Source: Apophysomyces variabilis
Lineage: Eukaryota; Mucoromycota; Mucoromycetes; Mucorales; Mucoraceae
NCBI GenBank assembly: GCA_002749535.1
Contig: MZZL01000391.1
Coordinates: 372,455 to 436,454, forward strand
Reading direction: 5' to 3'
Length of the DNA stretch: 64,000 nt
The notes under the pieces are model-generated. The model did no database searches and had not been told where the DNA came from. It saw only the letters and a list, made by a program, of their open reading frames with translations. Made by a program: the position numbers and the translations under genes. Below are positions 11,170 through 22,062 of the stretch, one piece after another. Each line of letters opens with the position of its first letter. Within the stretch, counting starts at the first letter, position 1.

Positions 11170-11794
11170 TTAATAAGAGGAGGATGAGGAGGAGGTTACT
11201 AAGGAAGATAAAGCGGGATCAATGTCTAATAATCCTTCGTGAAGACTAAGGTATCCTTTGATGTCTTCTATGCGTACATAAAGTTCGTAATTAATTAAAC
11301 TAAGAAAGCTTCGTTCCATAAGATTAACATCCTGATAAGAATAAACATAGTCCGTCATCTTGGCCACCTTTTTGCTCGTCAGGGCTGTTCCAGCTTCACA
11401 TAGAAATTTGGATGCGGTAAGAATAGCAGCCAGGAAAAGACGATAGGGTGTGTCGACTTCGCCTTTGGCATGTCTAGGCAGGCATGTTTTTAACCGTTGG
11501 AGATAGATCAGGGCGACGATACAGACGGTGGCAGGCAAATGGGATCGCTCAAAGACAGTACGGATGAATTCGTCCAGGGATGGCAGTAATGTGACTCGTA
11601 TGCGGTTTTGTATAGATTTATTTGAAACGCCTGAACAAGGGAGTAAAGAGGTGGCGGTATAGGTTGTAAATGCTATATGCAACACAAACAGATCAGCATT
11701 GTAAGCATTTCTTAGACCGACTGTAGAGATAGTTACATAATAGTGTATCAGGGCTTTTTGAATAAAGACGTACGGATGTGGTTTGTATAGCCAT
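11170..11794 (-). CDS. Pcl/Pho80-type cyclin
   Basis: Minus-strand exons 11794..11737 and 11672..11170 (186 aa). The cyclin box covers ~60-165: the blocks LPATVCIVALIYLQRL, PYRLFLAAILTASKFL, SKKVAKMTDYV and MERSFLSLINYELYV follow the order of Pcl1/2/9-like and Pho80 cyclins. These partner a Pho85/CDK5-type kinase in cell-cycle entry, polarity or nutrient signalling. The protein is short, close to a bare cyclin box, with a poly-Ser tail. The first exon was chosen because donor GTAACT (phase 1) and acceptor CATATAG close the frame; the larger frame has no upstream ATG. A (TA)8 run at 11824-11839 lies 30 bp upstream of the ATG and may act as a TATA element. Confidence 0.82.
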
Positions 11795-13018
11795 TGTGGG
11801 ATAGGATTTATATTACAGCGTGTTATATATATATATATACGAGAGCGTGTGTGTGTGAGTGTGTGTGAGTATGTGCGTATGGGTTATTCGTTCATCAAAG
11901 TTCGACTATCATGTTAGGCGTTTATATACGTGAGGGATGAGTTTGGAAAAAAAAAAGACCCAAAAAAAAAGCAGCGCGGGATGGTTCAGACAGGCTAAAC
12001 CAATCAAAAAGAATGCGAATATGTTTGACACTGACCACCTCTTTTCTCCGCTCTATAGTGTGTAGATAGCACTTTTCTTTCTTTTTCATGCCTAATACGC
12101 ATGGCAGCTCAATACATAGATAGAGAAAGCATAGACAAGGATGTACTCTATTTCCGTATGAGGATCTTTGTATCTTAGTTAACCGAAGCATGTCATTGTA
12201 ACATGCGGTCTTTCAATGTTTCGTTTTTAGACATTGGGTAAAAAAAAGACACAAGTCCCAGCTTTGGGCTCAGTGTTCTTTTGTCGGAGACGGTCGATCT
12301 TTGCTCGTTTCCCATACGCCTTGGTTATCTGGGACTGGGTATTCAGATAAGAATTTCAACTGACACCGCACGCTTACTGGCTTTGGCCCTACCATGGACC
12401 GTTTGTTTCTGAATTATTCTAACATTGAACGAATCGGATTAGAAACCTAAACCTTGCCGATAACGAAATACACATTGAAATCTATTGGACAAACAGTACG
12501 TAACATTGGTTAGAGAGCTCTCGCGGGTCTAGAAGGTATGCTTACGAAAATGGTACCCCAAAATAGCACTATCATTATTATTTTTTACTATCCGATGGAA
12601 TACAGAGTGGGCTCGAACCCAACAATAGAGAATTATTTTGGTGAACAAACGTAAGTTTAAGAATTAATCTCGCAGGCTGTGAAAAATGAACGTGTTACTA
12701 TCCCTGACAACTATGATCTTCTGGAGCCAGGTAAGTATTTATGGGGTTAGCACGGCTCTGAATCTACAGGACAAGGTAGATATTGTCTTTGCTAGCTTCG
12801 CTGATCAACTCGTTCGCCCCACTCGTCGCATCAGGGCTCCTGCTAAGCGTTCTGGTGCCCGAATCTTTATTAAAAAATGCCTTTTTGATACTCATGTCTT
12901 TCCTAATATTTTCCATACTGATCGCAAATGATTCTACTTTCTTATTTATTTGCCATCGTCCGTTTTTACCCCTCGAGCCCATAAGAGGCTTTTCTTAGCG
13001 TTCACGTCCTAATGGATT
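11795..13018. other. Cyclin promoter side and non-coding stretch with dinucleotide repeats
   Basis: Contains (TA)8 at 11824-11839 and an imperfect (GT)n run at ~11846-11872. At 12670-12930 (+) two short phrases, VTIPDNYDLLEPG and DKVDIVFASFADQLV, are separated by a GTAAGT...CTACAG segment of about 40 nt. They look like coding sequence, but no start, end or family could be assigned. They may belong to the decayed frame further on. Confidence 0.35.
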
Positions 13019-13570
13019 GGTCTAGTCTCGGCGCACAGTTTTATTGGCTTTACAATCCTTTTGAAGCACTGAACAAATTCGGTGTTGTTAATCGAAAGAA
13101 AAAATAATTATCGCAGACAATTCTTGGCATTACTTAGAATCCTTTTAATGCGCCTGCTCAAGTTTTGTGGGAAGATAGACAAGGAAATGTTGTTGGCGAG
13201 AACGGTAGTGAGCTCATGGACTACATCATTGACCAAGAACAGATAATAAAATCTGCAGAGAAATCTCGAACTAAAGCCACGCGACTAGATAAGCCTAGAG
13301 AAAAGAGTCTCGTATAGAACAAGCAATGGAAAAATATGCTTACACTTCTTACATTCCTCTGAAGAATGCCGATTTGTTAAAAAGAAAGATTGACAAATAT
13401 CCGAGTGCCTCTGCTACAGTGAAGCAATCTGTTATTTACATTCGCACAGCTGAGGAATGAAGTAATCTCTCAAAGGATCCGTGCCGTGGTATTAGAATCA
13501 ACGGCAGATAACAGTGTGTTCTTCGCACCTGTTTCCTGAATCCTACTGTGGATGCTCTCGTTTTTGTTGG
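13019..13570 (+). pseudogene. Decayed coding sequence, family unknown
   Basis: Protein-like phrases follow one another on the plus strand but in different frames: SLGAQFYWLYNPFEALNKFG, then NPFNAPAQVLWEDRQGN, then MDYIIDQEQIIKSAEKSR, a stop near 13315, then a shifted frame with KYAYTSYIPLKNADLLKRK, then another shift with NEVISQRIRAVVLESTADN. The shifts are not bounded by usable splice sites, so this looks like a gene broken by indels and stops. I do not recognise the family. A lineage-specific or transposon-derived gene is possible. Confidence 0.35.
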
Positions 13571-14017
13571 CTTCTAGGGGACACGCTGGACACAAGCATG
13601 TGTCGCCAAAGATCCCAAGTCACTGGGTCCAATGTAGCCCAGTAACTTACCTTAACCAACACAAACAAAACTAGTGCCACCATTCCGAATTAACTTCTTT
13701 TTTTCTTAGAGATAATCTCATTGCCAATACTAAATTAAGGTTTCTCTGTTGCTAAACTCAAAACGGCCCTTTCCCAACCTGGAATTGAATCATAATATAA
13801 ATGTCCATTGTAAATTCTTCACCAAGCGCGTTAAATAAATCAAGGCTGAAACATTAGCAATGGTTCCATGTAAAGACACTTTCTTTTAAGTAAGCGAGCG
13901 GCGATGAGTGAGAGGAGATAGATAGATGAGAGGATAGAAGACAAAACGATATCAGGATTGGCTAATGCTTGTCCGGGAGAACGAAACTGAAAAGTTATTT
14001 GCTCGGTTTCAATGTCT

Positions 14018-15419
14018 CTAAGATAAAAGGGGTGCTGATTCGCTATGGTCTCCCCATCCTGTACGTCCAGCTGCACGGAGCGAAGCGAACACACCGTTGA
14101 ATGCGAAAGTACCAAAGACCAACACAATGAAACCACCAAGTTGGAGCCAGGAAAACGCGTCCCAGCCATAATGGATAGCCAATAGCCAGACAAGCACAGT
14201 TCTAAATCGTCAAAAAAGGTTAGCAGATATTAGAAACAGCAGCCAAAAAAAAAGGCAGATAAGGGATCCGCTTTTTTCCCCATGTCCTTCGGTTTTCCAG
14301 TTCTTTTGTTTTACCTTGTCGTGTCAATGGCACTCCGACCGGGCACGCCCACCTTTGTGCTCACCGCCAGACCAAAGAAATTGAAGATCGCGACCACCAA
14401 GGCCAGCGCCAATGCCGATTGCCACAAGGCGTCCGAATCCAGCAATTGTTGAAACCCAGCACGGATATCAAACCAGTCCTTTCCGACAAAGGTTGAGACC
14501 AACAAAGTGATGCCCAGTAGTAAGGTGCCCAGTAAGCCCTCAATACCCATCGCTCGTACAGGCTCAACATGGAAGCGATCCATCAAATATTCTTCCAGTG
14601 TAAATTGACCGGCCACAAACAGTTGACCCAATACAATCAAAGATGGACCGAACCAATTCTGTTCTTCTTTTGAAGCAGCCACGACAATCCAGCCTGTGCC
14701 GACCAAAATGGTTAGGACCGCGGTCCATTCACGACCCAGGAATCTTCGGGTCAAGAAAAGAAAACTGCAGATGGCCGAAAAGCCGACAATGCTACTTCGT
14801 ACCATTTGGAACACAGATGGCGTAGAATAAATCAGACCAAGGTTCATCAACTTAAAGAAAAAAAAAGAAGAAGAGAAGTTTAAATCATCGTCGGTAGATA
14901 CACAGTGAGAGTGATGTGTTTCTTTTCTTTTCTCCCACCCTTCTTTTTCTTTCCTCTCAAAGAGATGTATTACCGTGGTGGAGATCAAGTCGCATGCGCT
15001 TGGAAAGATGAACCATAGAGCCGAACAGGAGAAAGGTGAGATAGGAACAGTCCAGTGATCGCCATAAGCATGTTGGGGCTGAATAGCCTCCAATAGGCTT
15101 GGATCCAGTAAAGAGGGTGTTTTGCTAGCCAGTTGGATGGCAAGAATACAAAGGATTTCGCCAATAAAAATCATGGTCGTCTGCAGTAAGGGCTGTGCAA
15201 ACTCTGTTTCTGACTTTGTGGTATGGTCTACCACTTGGTGATTCTGAAATGTCAAGAGGAGTGGTATACTGACACCTAAAAAAAAAGGATCAAGTAAAAC
15301 CGAACGTGTTTAAGGACCTCATAAAATGGAAAAATACGCGTTCTTGATCATCATTTTGTTTTTTGGTTACCTGAGGCTAGTAAGCCTAATGTGAGGAATA
15401 GAGTAGATATGAAGGACAT
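14018..15419 (-). CDS. SLC35F6-like multi-pass transporter (drug/metabolite transporter superfamily)
   Basis: Minus-strand exons 15419..15371, 15275..14974, 14850..14315, 14201..14018 (356 aa). It starts MSFISTLFLTLGLLASG. Family blocks in order: F-P-S-A-C-D-L-x-S-T-T-L-M-N-L-G-L-I-Y (substrate-region helix), STPSVFQMVRSS, FTLEEYLMDRF, EPVRAMGIEGLLG, and near the end DTTRTVLVWLLAIHYGWDAF. These correspond to SLC35F6 (C2orf18) proteins, which have ten helices; the length also fits. Animal SLC35F6 is reported in lysosomal and mitochondrial membranes and its substrate is not settled. The tail ESAPLLS resembles an acidic dileucine sorting signal, which would fit vacuole or endosome targeting (inference). 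Intron 14851-14973 replaces a run of Lys/His/Phe codons that is not conserved. Confidence 0.87.
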
Positions 15420-15487
15420 CTCTCGTATCTTTCAAAGGACAATGAAGAAAAAGAGAAAAGCAAGTAGACCGATCTACTGAAAGGCAG

Positions 15488-15522
<35 letters not shown>

Positions 15523-16350
15523 TAGAAAGAGAAAGAGAGGCGGACAGGAAGAAGAAAAAGGCAGAGAAATGAAGGTCTTATTTTCCCTCCGCATTTGTTT
15601 TGAACGGATGATAAACTTTCTCACACGCCACATACGCACAATACATACACAAAGCGTTCGGCTTATCGTTCCTGGGCGTTTGCCGTTTCCTTGCATATTA
15701 ACATGCCCGATTCGCATGTGTCATTTTCAGTTTTTAGTCCCCTTTCGCTTAGGAAATATGTGCAGGCTGAAGGTAATCCTTCTTTCTACGTCGCTCTTAT
15801 CGGCTCGTTTCATTTTTATTCCGTGAAATAGAAAGAGAAGGGGAAGAGAAAGTTGGCTGGACACCGAATTATTAAGTACAAAGGGCGGCACATTGTCCCA
15901 CATCACTCAGCTTTTTATTTATCTGTCACCTGAGTACCGAATAAATAAACCCGACTGAAATTCCATTGGGACACAGACAAGCCGGCATGCCATCCGAACA
16001 CAACTAAAACAAGAAGCCGGAAAAGATGAAACTCTTTGAAAGCTTCTATTTTATCATTTATGGAAAGAAAAAAGGAATCCAGGCACAGATCGAAATTCAT
16101 CGAATAACAAGGGTAATGAGTGCTCACACGGCAACAGGGTGGTTGGTATGCTCGGAATCAAAAAGAAACATCCGTAAAACGATCCTCCTTTATGAATCCA
16201 TAAGCTTGACATGTATCTATCAATATTGACATTTTTGCGATCAATGCGAATAACAAGGAAGAAAAAAAGAAAGAAAAACAAAAGAAAAGAAGGACGATAT
16301 AAATACAATTATTGGAAAAGAAAGTTAAGAGTGTAAACAGTTCGGATCGC
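15420..16350. other. Intergenic with (CA)n(GA)n repeat
   Basis: Promoter side of the SLC35F6-like gene and 3' spacer of the glycosyltransferase. A compound microsatellite, (CA)7 then (GA)10, occupies about 15489-15522. No gene is supported. Confidence 0.5.
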
Positions 16351-18332
16351 TTAGCCCAAACTCCATTGCGTACTCAACCAATCGTACGTCGTCAATGCTT
16401 CTGGTTTGCTGCAATCCGGTGCGCGTCTTTTACTCGTTACCTACAGTCGTCGTGAGTCTTTTGTAAGGCTCTCAGCTCTGTTGAAACTTACTCGGGGCAT
16501 GGAAATTGTAGTGTCATCCGACTTGGCGTGGAAAGCTGCGAGTTTACCATAACCTTGCTGACTGATCAATCGGAAATCGGTATAGCTCAACAGCCAATTT
16601 TCAATCACAGCACTATTGACTCCCGGTGTCATACTTTGCACGTTCACATCCTTAGGATCAGTGACATTGATATACTTGGCGACCTGGTCTGGCTCAATAT
16701 GGTCGATAGGCAATCCAGTAATCACCATGGATGTGTCTTCATATCCGTCACTGATAAACTTCTTTGCCAGCACACGATCCGCGTTCATTGACACAAAATG
16801 ATCGCGCAGTTTGGCTGAATCGGTTACCAAGAAGTAAACAACACGTTTATGGTGAGGTTTTCGCTTCACACTGGCGAGTTGATTGGCACATGTTAAGAAA
16901 TAATCCCATTTGTCCAGATTATTCTTGTCAAACTGCGGATTGACAATAGCATTGTCATCCGTTCGGATCTATCAACATACCATGTTTGGTTTTGATCTTT
17001 ACTGACATCCCCGTTTCTCCGACACTAACCTGCATCCCGATACTGAGCACACTTTCCATCTGAAACAAATGTTTATACGCATTGATAAAGCGTCTGGATC
17101 CGATCGTCGGTCTGAAAAGATAATCCGTCAAACATCCAAAGGTGTTGATCTTGTTAAGCCCCATCTTAGCCAAAATATCAGGATAAATAGACGATTCTTT
17201 AAAGGTTCGGACGATGTAGGCTCGGTTCGATCGCACTTCCACGTACTAAAAAAAATTTAATTAAATCACATCCAGGATAACTGGTTTGTTTCCATTTTAT
17301 TACCGTTCCTGTCCACAGATTGTTGAAGTCCTGGGTAGGTCCATCGGGGAACAGGATCCCCTTAAGAGCTGGGTACTTTTGATTGAGGGTATCCACTTGT
17401 TGGTAATTCAAAACGGCGTCATTCTCCTTATCAAAAATCTTTTTCATCTCCTGAGGTTCATACGTCCAGTTCACGTTGGGCTGTCCAAACAAGATCTCCA
17501 ATGGAACTGGATTGCCATCAGCCCAATGAGAAAGGTAGGCTCGGTCAGTGAGAAGGGCATAGAAAAAGGTTGAAATCATGCCTAAGCGAGCCAATAGATT
17601 ATTCTTTTAGAAAAAAAAACATCTCCCAAAATAGCCCTCAGTGCCTTATCTTACCAGACATTCGGTCCGCCAGACCACCACAGCCACGATTACCGTTTGT
17701 GGGTACTTCTTTACAAAGATATGAAATGTAGCGAGGCTTATCCTTTTCATTTTTGAAGTCTTCAAGGTTGCCGGATTTAATTCGTTCGAGTTGTTCCATA
17801 CGACGCTGGTGAAGCTCTGTGTATTTCTTCTGCCAGTTGCCGCATTCTCCATCCACGTTATAAGGGAATTCATCGGAGAAACCGCTCCTAGGATCCCAAC
17901 TGGCGCAATATGCAGCGTAGTCAGTTTCTGTAACGTAGTTCACTGCTTCCAATAAACTTTGATGAGGTGCAGGAGGAGTGTAACTGCCGTCTTCGCTCTG
18001 GGCAATGACGATCTTGTGCGGAAGCCTACATTCATCCGCCGTCTTGATACCGCCATAGCTGTCTGTGTCTGCATCGGGTGTCAATGCTGCATTGTCTGTC
18101 AACAGTTTATCCCCTCGAACAACATCTTTGAACTTGGCATTAGATGCAGCAGGAAAAAAAGAAAGCTGGGAATTTTTTTTGTATTACCAGGGAATAATAA
18201 CGAGCTTAAGGCCAAGATGATCACGGCAGCCAAACTCATCAGAGTAACGGCCTTGGCTAGCTTGTATTTGAAAAGCAAGCCATTTAGCTCGCTATTGGTA
18301 CCGACTCGTTGATACGGTACGTCAGCCACCAT
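16351..18332 (-). CDS. Fucosyltransferase-like type II membrane protein (GT37/GT23-like)
   Basis: Minus-strand exons 18332..18188, 18125..17655, 17581..17304, 17245..17030, 16968..16492, 16440..16351 (558 aa). A short cytosolic N-terminus is followed by a signal anchor (~27-48, AVTLMSLAAVIILALSSLLF), as in Golgi glycosyltransferases. The central block GCGGLADRMSGMISTFFYAL (~198-217) then LLTDRAYL resembles the nucleotide-sugar region of GT37 and related fucosyltransferases (G-L-G-N-R-x-L-x-L-x-S-x-F-L-Y-A-L-L-T-D-R). The C-terminal half has VVYFLVTDSAKLRDHF and ISQQGYGKLAAFH, also matching that fold. Mucoromycete walls contain fucose-bearing polymers, so a wall or glycan role is plausible. 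The substrate is inferred, not shown. The short last exon ends DWLSTQWSLG. Confidence 0.72.
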
Positions 18333-19792
18333 AAGCGCAACAGGTGAAAGAAAAGGAGGGAATGAAAGGAGGGGATAATTTAGCTTTATTTTCTTCGGGT
18401 GCGTTGTCCTGAGCGATAGCGGAGCTACCTTAACCAATGAGGAACCGATGATCAGAGTGCAAAGGAGAAAAGGTAAGCCATTCTTTTGATTCCCAGATTT
18501 CTCTCCACCCAAATGTCATGTTTGGCAACAAATTATTCATGTACTACATTAACTTCTAGCTGCGTGTCTTGTTTCTTAAATCGTCGACGAGTGTTTGACA
18601 CTAAGAAGATACATGAGCATGTCACGTAAAGAGCTCGCTTTATTAATTCAATCTGGGTCCATTAATAAACTATTAGACGCTCTATAGAGGCAAAGCATGG
18701 AGGCATGGACCGTGAGAAGATGCTCAACAAACTGACAATGTATGAACGAACAAAAGTATGAATCCGTATATAGTAAGGTCGATCCGCATGGCTTCCAAGG
18801 TTATCTTGATATCTAGCCCTGCTTCGATCATTTCTCGTCACCACTTGGAAAAACTTGCTGGTGAATACTGGCAGACTAGAACAGTAACATCTAGTCCCTG
18901 TTGAAGGAATGAAAGTGCTTACAATTTTGATCATGATTCTTGAGTTAACAGGAGGGTTGATATATGGTTAGCATAATCAGAAAGTTCGTAAAAGTTAGTT
19001 TGTCATTCAACTTGGTCATGTTTTGCTTTCTTCTAAACTTCTCCAACTTTTCTTTTGTGGTATTGTTCACCAAATGCGGTCCCTGGGAATTGCTACAATC
19101 CAAGAGACTATGGAGCAATTGCGCATTGTTAAGGAGCACATAAAATGTTATATCACCCTTACACATGATTAAATAGAGTACATCACCGGTATTTAAGCTA
19201 GACAAGAGTAGATAACGCTTTCGATCTGATGGCCAACTGTATCATTTTGCTGTTAGCTTCTTGGTTCTTGCACCAATCGCCAACATCTATCAGTGTCTTC
19301 TTTTTTATTGAGTTTAATGGAGAGTCCGCCGCTGATATAGAAGATCAGGGTAACCCGTCGTGTAATAAAAGGTGAAATTCTACTCTAGCAACCAATGTTT
19401 CTAAGCATCTCGGAAATGTTGATATCTTCACCATCATTGGCATGTTTACCCATAACATAAACGACAAAGCTATATATCTCTATGCATGCATATATGTTTT
19501 AACTCTCCTACTGGTCTGCTCTAGACTACCACGTAACTATCTTCTCTCATCAAATGTTCAAGAAGCTAAATCATGGATAAACCGATTGCAATCGTGGATT
19601 TATTATTATCACTTTTCGGTTAAATGAATGCGTTTGTATTTTTAGGATGCATGCTAAGGATGAGTTAAATCAACAAACACGCAATACGTGCAATGCTTTT
19701 GCACTCGATCTTTAGCTGGTAAACAATGTGTGATTTGATGCAATAAAAAAACGGCGAAAAAACTGAAGAGAGCTGACTTGTGTGGGAGTTGG
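18333..19792. other. Intergenic, possible short unassigned ORF
   Basis: About 1.46 kb. A minus-strand ORF with an ATG at 19205-18945 (86 codons, start MSSLNTGDVLYL) has a reasonable composition but no neighbouring exons with closing phases and no recognised family. The rest is A/T-rich, with no gene, tRNA or repeat recognised. Confidence 0.3.
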
Positions 19793-21906
19793 TCAAGAAT
19801 GCTTTTTTGACCATTTGCCTCGGACAATCTCTGGTAGTTGAAAAGGCGCCACAGCATCGCGCGATACCTTCAGTGGATCTTTGGCGTTCCAAAACTGAGT
19901 TATGAAATCAGCAACGCATTTTGACCTTGCAGGCATGTGTTTCGTATTGGTGCTTATTCCTTTGGTTAAGCCATAATCGATGATTGGTTTCGATGGTCGA
20001 ACATGAACAGCGTTCGCCCCCGATAAACCTGTGGCAAGCATAGAGAACGCAATATCTTCGCAATTAAGTTGGTTATCAATACTGTGATGCAAAGCTGGGT
20101 CTAGCAGACTTGGCAAAACAAAGCAAATATAGTTAGTCCAAGGTACCCAGGTGTCCCCGTACAACTTTTCCTTAACTTTTCTTTTCACTCACCAGGTGTA
20201 AGCAAATAGGTATTCTGAACGGATAAACATGCTTTTCGTCAAAATCATGCTATAGAAAGTTGTCGGCCGGCTCACTTTATACAGCGCTGTGTGCGTAACA
20301 GGATCATAACTATGGATTCGCGGAAAGTGGCCGACCACGCTGTCCTTTCGGGACTGCCAAGCCTTGATATATAAAAGGAGAGATATATACCGGTTAAGGA
20401 AACAGTAAAGTAAAGCCTGTCTTACCTGGAAAGTGAAAGCAAGATCGTCAAGATCGACGAGGACGTCGTCGTCCAATATATACACAGCTTCAGTAACCAA
20501 CTCTGATACCGGGTTAAATCGGTTATTTAATGAATCGTATGCTTGTCTTAACACACGCACACGATCGTTTATCAGGATGGAGTTTGGGACCTCCAAGTTG
20601 GGGTTGTGCCAAGTCACGAACAATGTATGTACGCTTGGCGATTGTAATAGATGTTTGATCAACGATGCCAAATGGTCGATTCTTTCTGGTGTGTAAGTAC
20701 TGAGAAGAACAGAAAACTGGTCTTGAACCGGGAACGATACAGTGGGATCATAGGCGTCACAAACGGTACGTTGTCGTGCCTGGTTTGGCCATTCGCTATC
20801 TAAAAACGATTAAATTATATTATTTTGGTTAATCTTTCTCCCTATAAAGTTCCGTATACCTTGTTCAAGAAAAGCTTGTACCTCCTGCTGTGTTCTACGC
20901 CAGTTGTAAAATGCGACGGGATCATAATAATTCAACCAATCGCTATTGCTATAATAGTGAAATGCCCATGGCTTCAGTGGGCCGCTAAATAGGAAGACAC
21001 CCTAAACCATCAGCATTAATGAAGCACAAAGAAATATCTCATTTTTTGTTTGTGTTCTAGAAAATGCGTTATTTTACCTCTGGTACGCCTTCGACTTTCC
21101 AACGTAAACTACATTGTGTAAGGAAGCTGGGAAGTGCTAATTCCTGGGTTCCCTTCAGCTCTGCTGTCAAGGTCGTGAAAATGGTCTTATCAGGCTTCAA
21201 AACTAAAAGAGGCCAGCTTTCGGCTGATTGTGGAATAACGGCGGAATGACTTGTGACCCGGAGCAGCGGATCAGCATCCTAATACAACATAATTTTAACC
21301 CCAGCCAGGCTTTGTTGCTCAAATGAACAATAAACTTTATTCTTATTCGCATTTACCTGGGTGAACAAGACATCTGGTGTAAAGTATACAATTTTCTCGT
21401 AGGATGTAAGACTCCATAGATAGATAATGGAATCACTCGATGCGTTAGAATAAGGCGATGACGGTATCTGCAAGCAAAATGTTAGAGCCTAAATGCATAA
21501 TTGCTCTTTGTTTACCCAAATAACATCTCCCAACTTTTTCAACTGAAGAATAGACTGGTTTGCAAACGAAACATTTTCCGGTAGCAAAATAAGAATATCG
21601 AAACCGCCATAGCCTGTATGCTTTTTCAGTGAATAGATCGATACTACACTGGCCTCTAGCTGCGATATTTCAGTGTTGATAACGATCGTCGATCTTTGAG
21701 TGATACTTTGTAGTTACCATAGCAGGGTTGTTGATCACCGTCGCAAAGGCCTTTTTTGTCTGGACCTCCGAGTCTTCAGACCATTCGACATTGGATTGCG
21801 AAGTTTGTCGGAATATCGGATCAATACGAAGCGCTGGATGAAATGAGATCAAAGCCAACAAAGTGCATCCGATCGTCACTGCAAGGATGTAAAATTTGCG
21901 CTGCAT
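19793..21906 (-). CDS. GT8-like + GT64 (exostosin-type) fusion glycosyltransferase
   Basis: Minus-strand exons 21906..21718, 21659..21516, 21467..21357, 21278..21078, 21001..20860, 20799..20426, 20362..20193, 20108..19793 (548 aa). A signal anchor sits at ~5-22. Residues ~53-300 look like a GT8/glycogenin-type domain: AFATVINN, SIYSLKKHTGYGGFDILILL, YLWSLTSYEKIVYFTPDVLF. Residues ~310-540 are a GT64 domain as at the C-terminus of exostosins: DQFSVLLSTYTPERIDHL, VYILDDDVLVDLDDLAF (Asp-rich metal motif) and NCEDIAFSMLATGLSG. GT64 enzymes transfer HexNAc. In the GT8 half the usual D-A-D is T-P-D, so that half may have lost activity. Intron 20109-20192 is required to restore the conserved Cys before LLDPALHH. 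A luminal Golgi location is inferred. Confidence 0.85.
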
Positions 21907-22062
21907 GGAACAGGCGGTAAAGAAAGTTAAAGAAAGAGATGCAGAAGGCAAAATCCGTGGCTCACGAATTCTGGGTAGAATTTATTGCTTTATTAGGTCA
22001 GGGGAATTTTTATGTGTATGAAATGGGAAGGAGAAAAAAAATCAAGGTGTAAGCGTGTAGAA

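Noticed and set aside
12605..12640. GGTTCGAGCCC-like B box on the minus strand suggesting a tRNA
   Set aside because: The T loop would be six bases or the stem mismatched, and no D-arm or acceptor stem could be found.
13840..14193. 117-codon minus-strand ORF
   Set aside because: Overlaps the last exon of the SLC35F6-like gene in another frame; no ATG at a sensible position and no homology.
14361..14570. Minus-strand 69-codon ORF within the transporter
   Set aside because: Alternative frame of exon 3; the main frame has the conserved transporter motifs.
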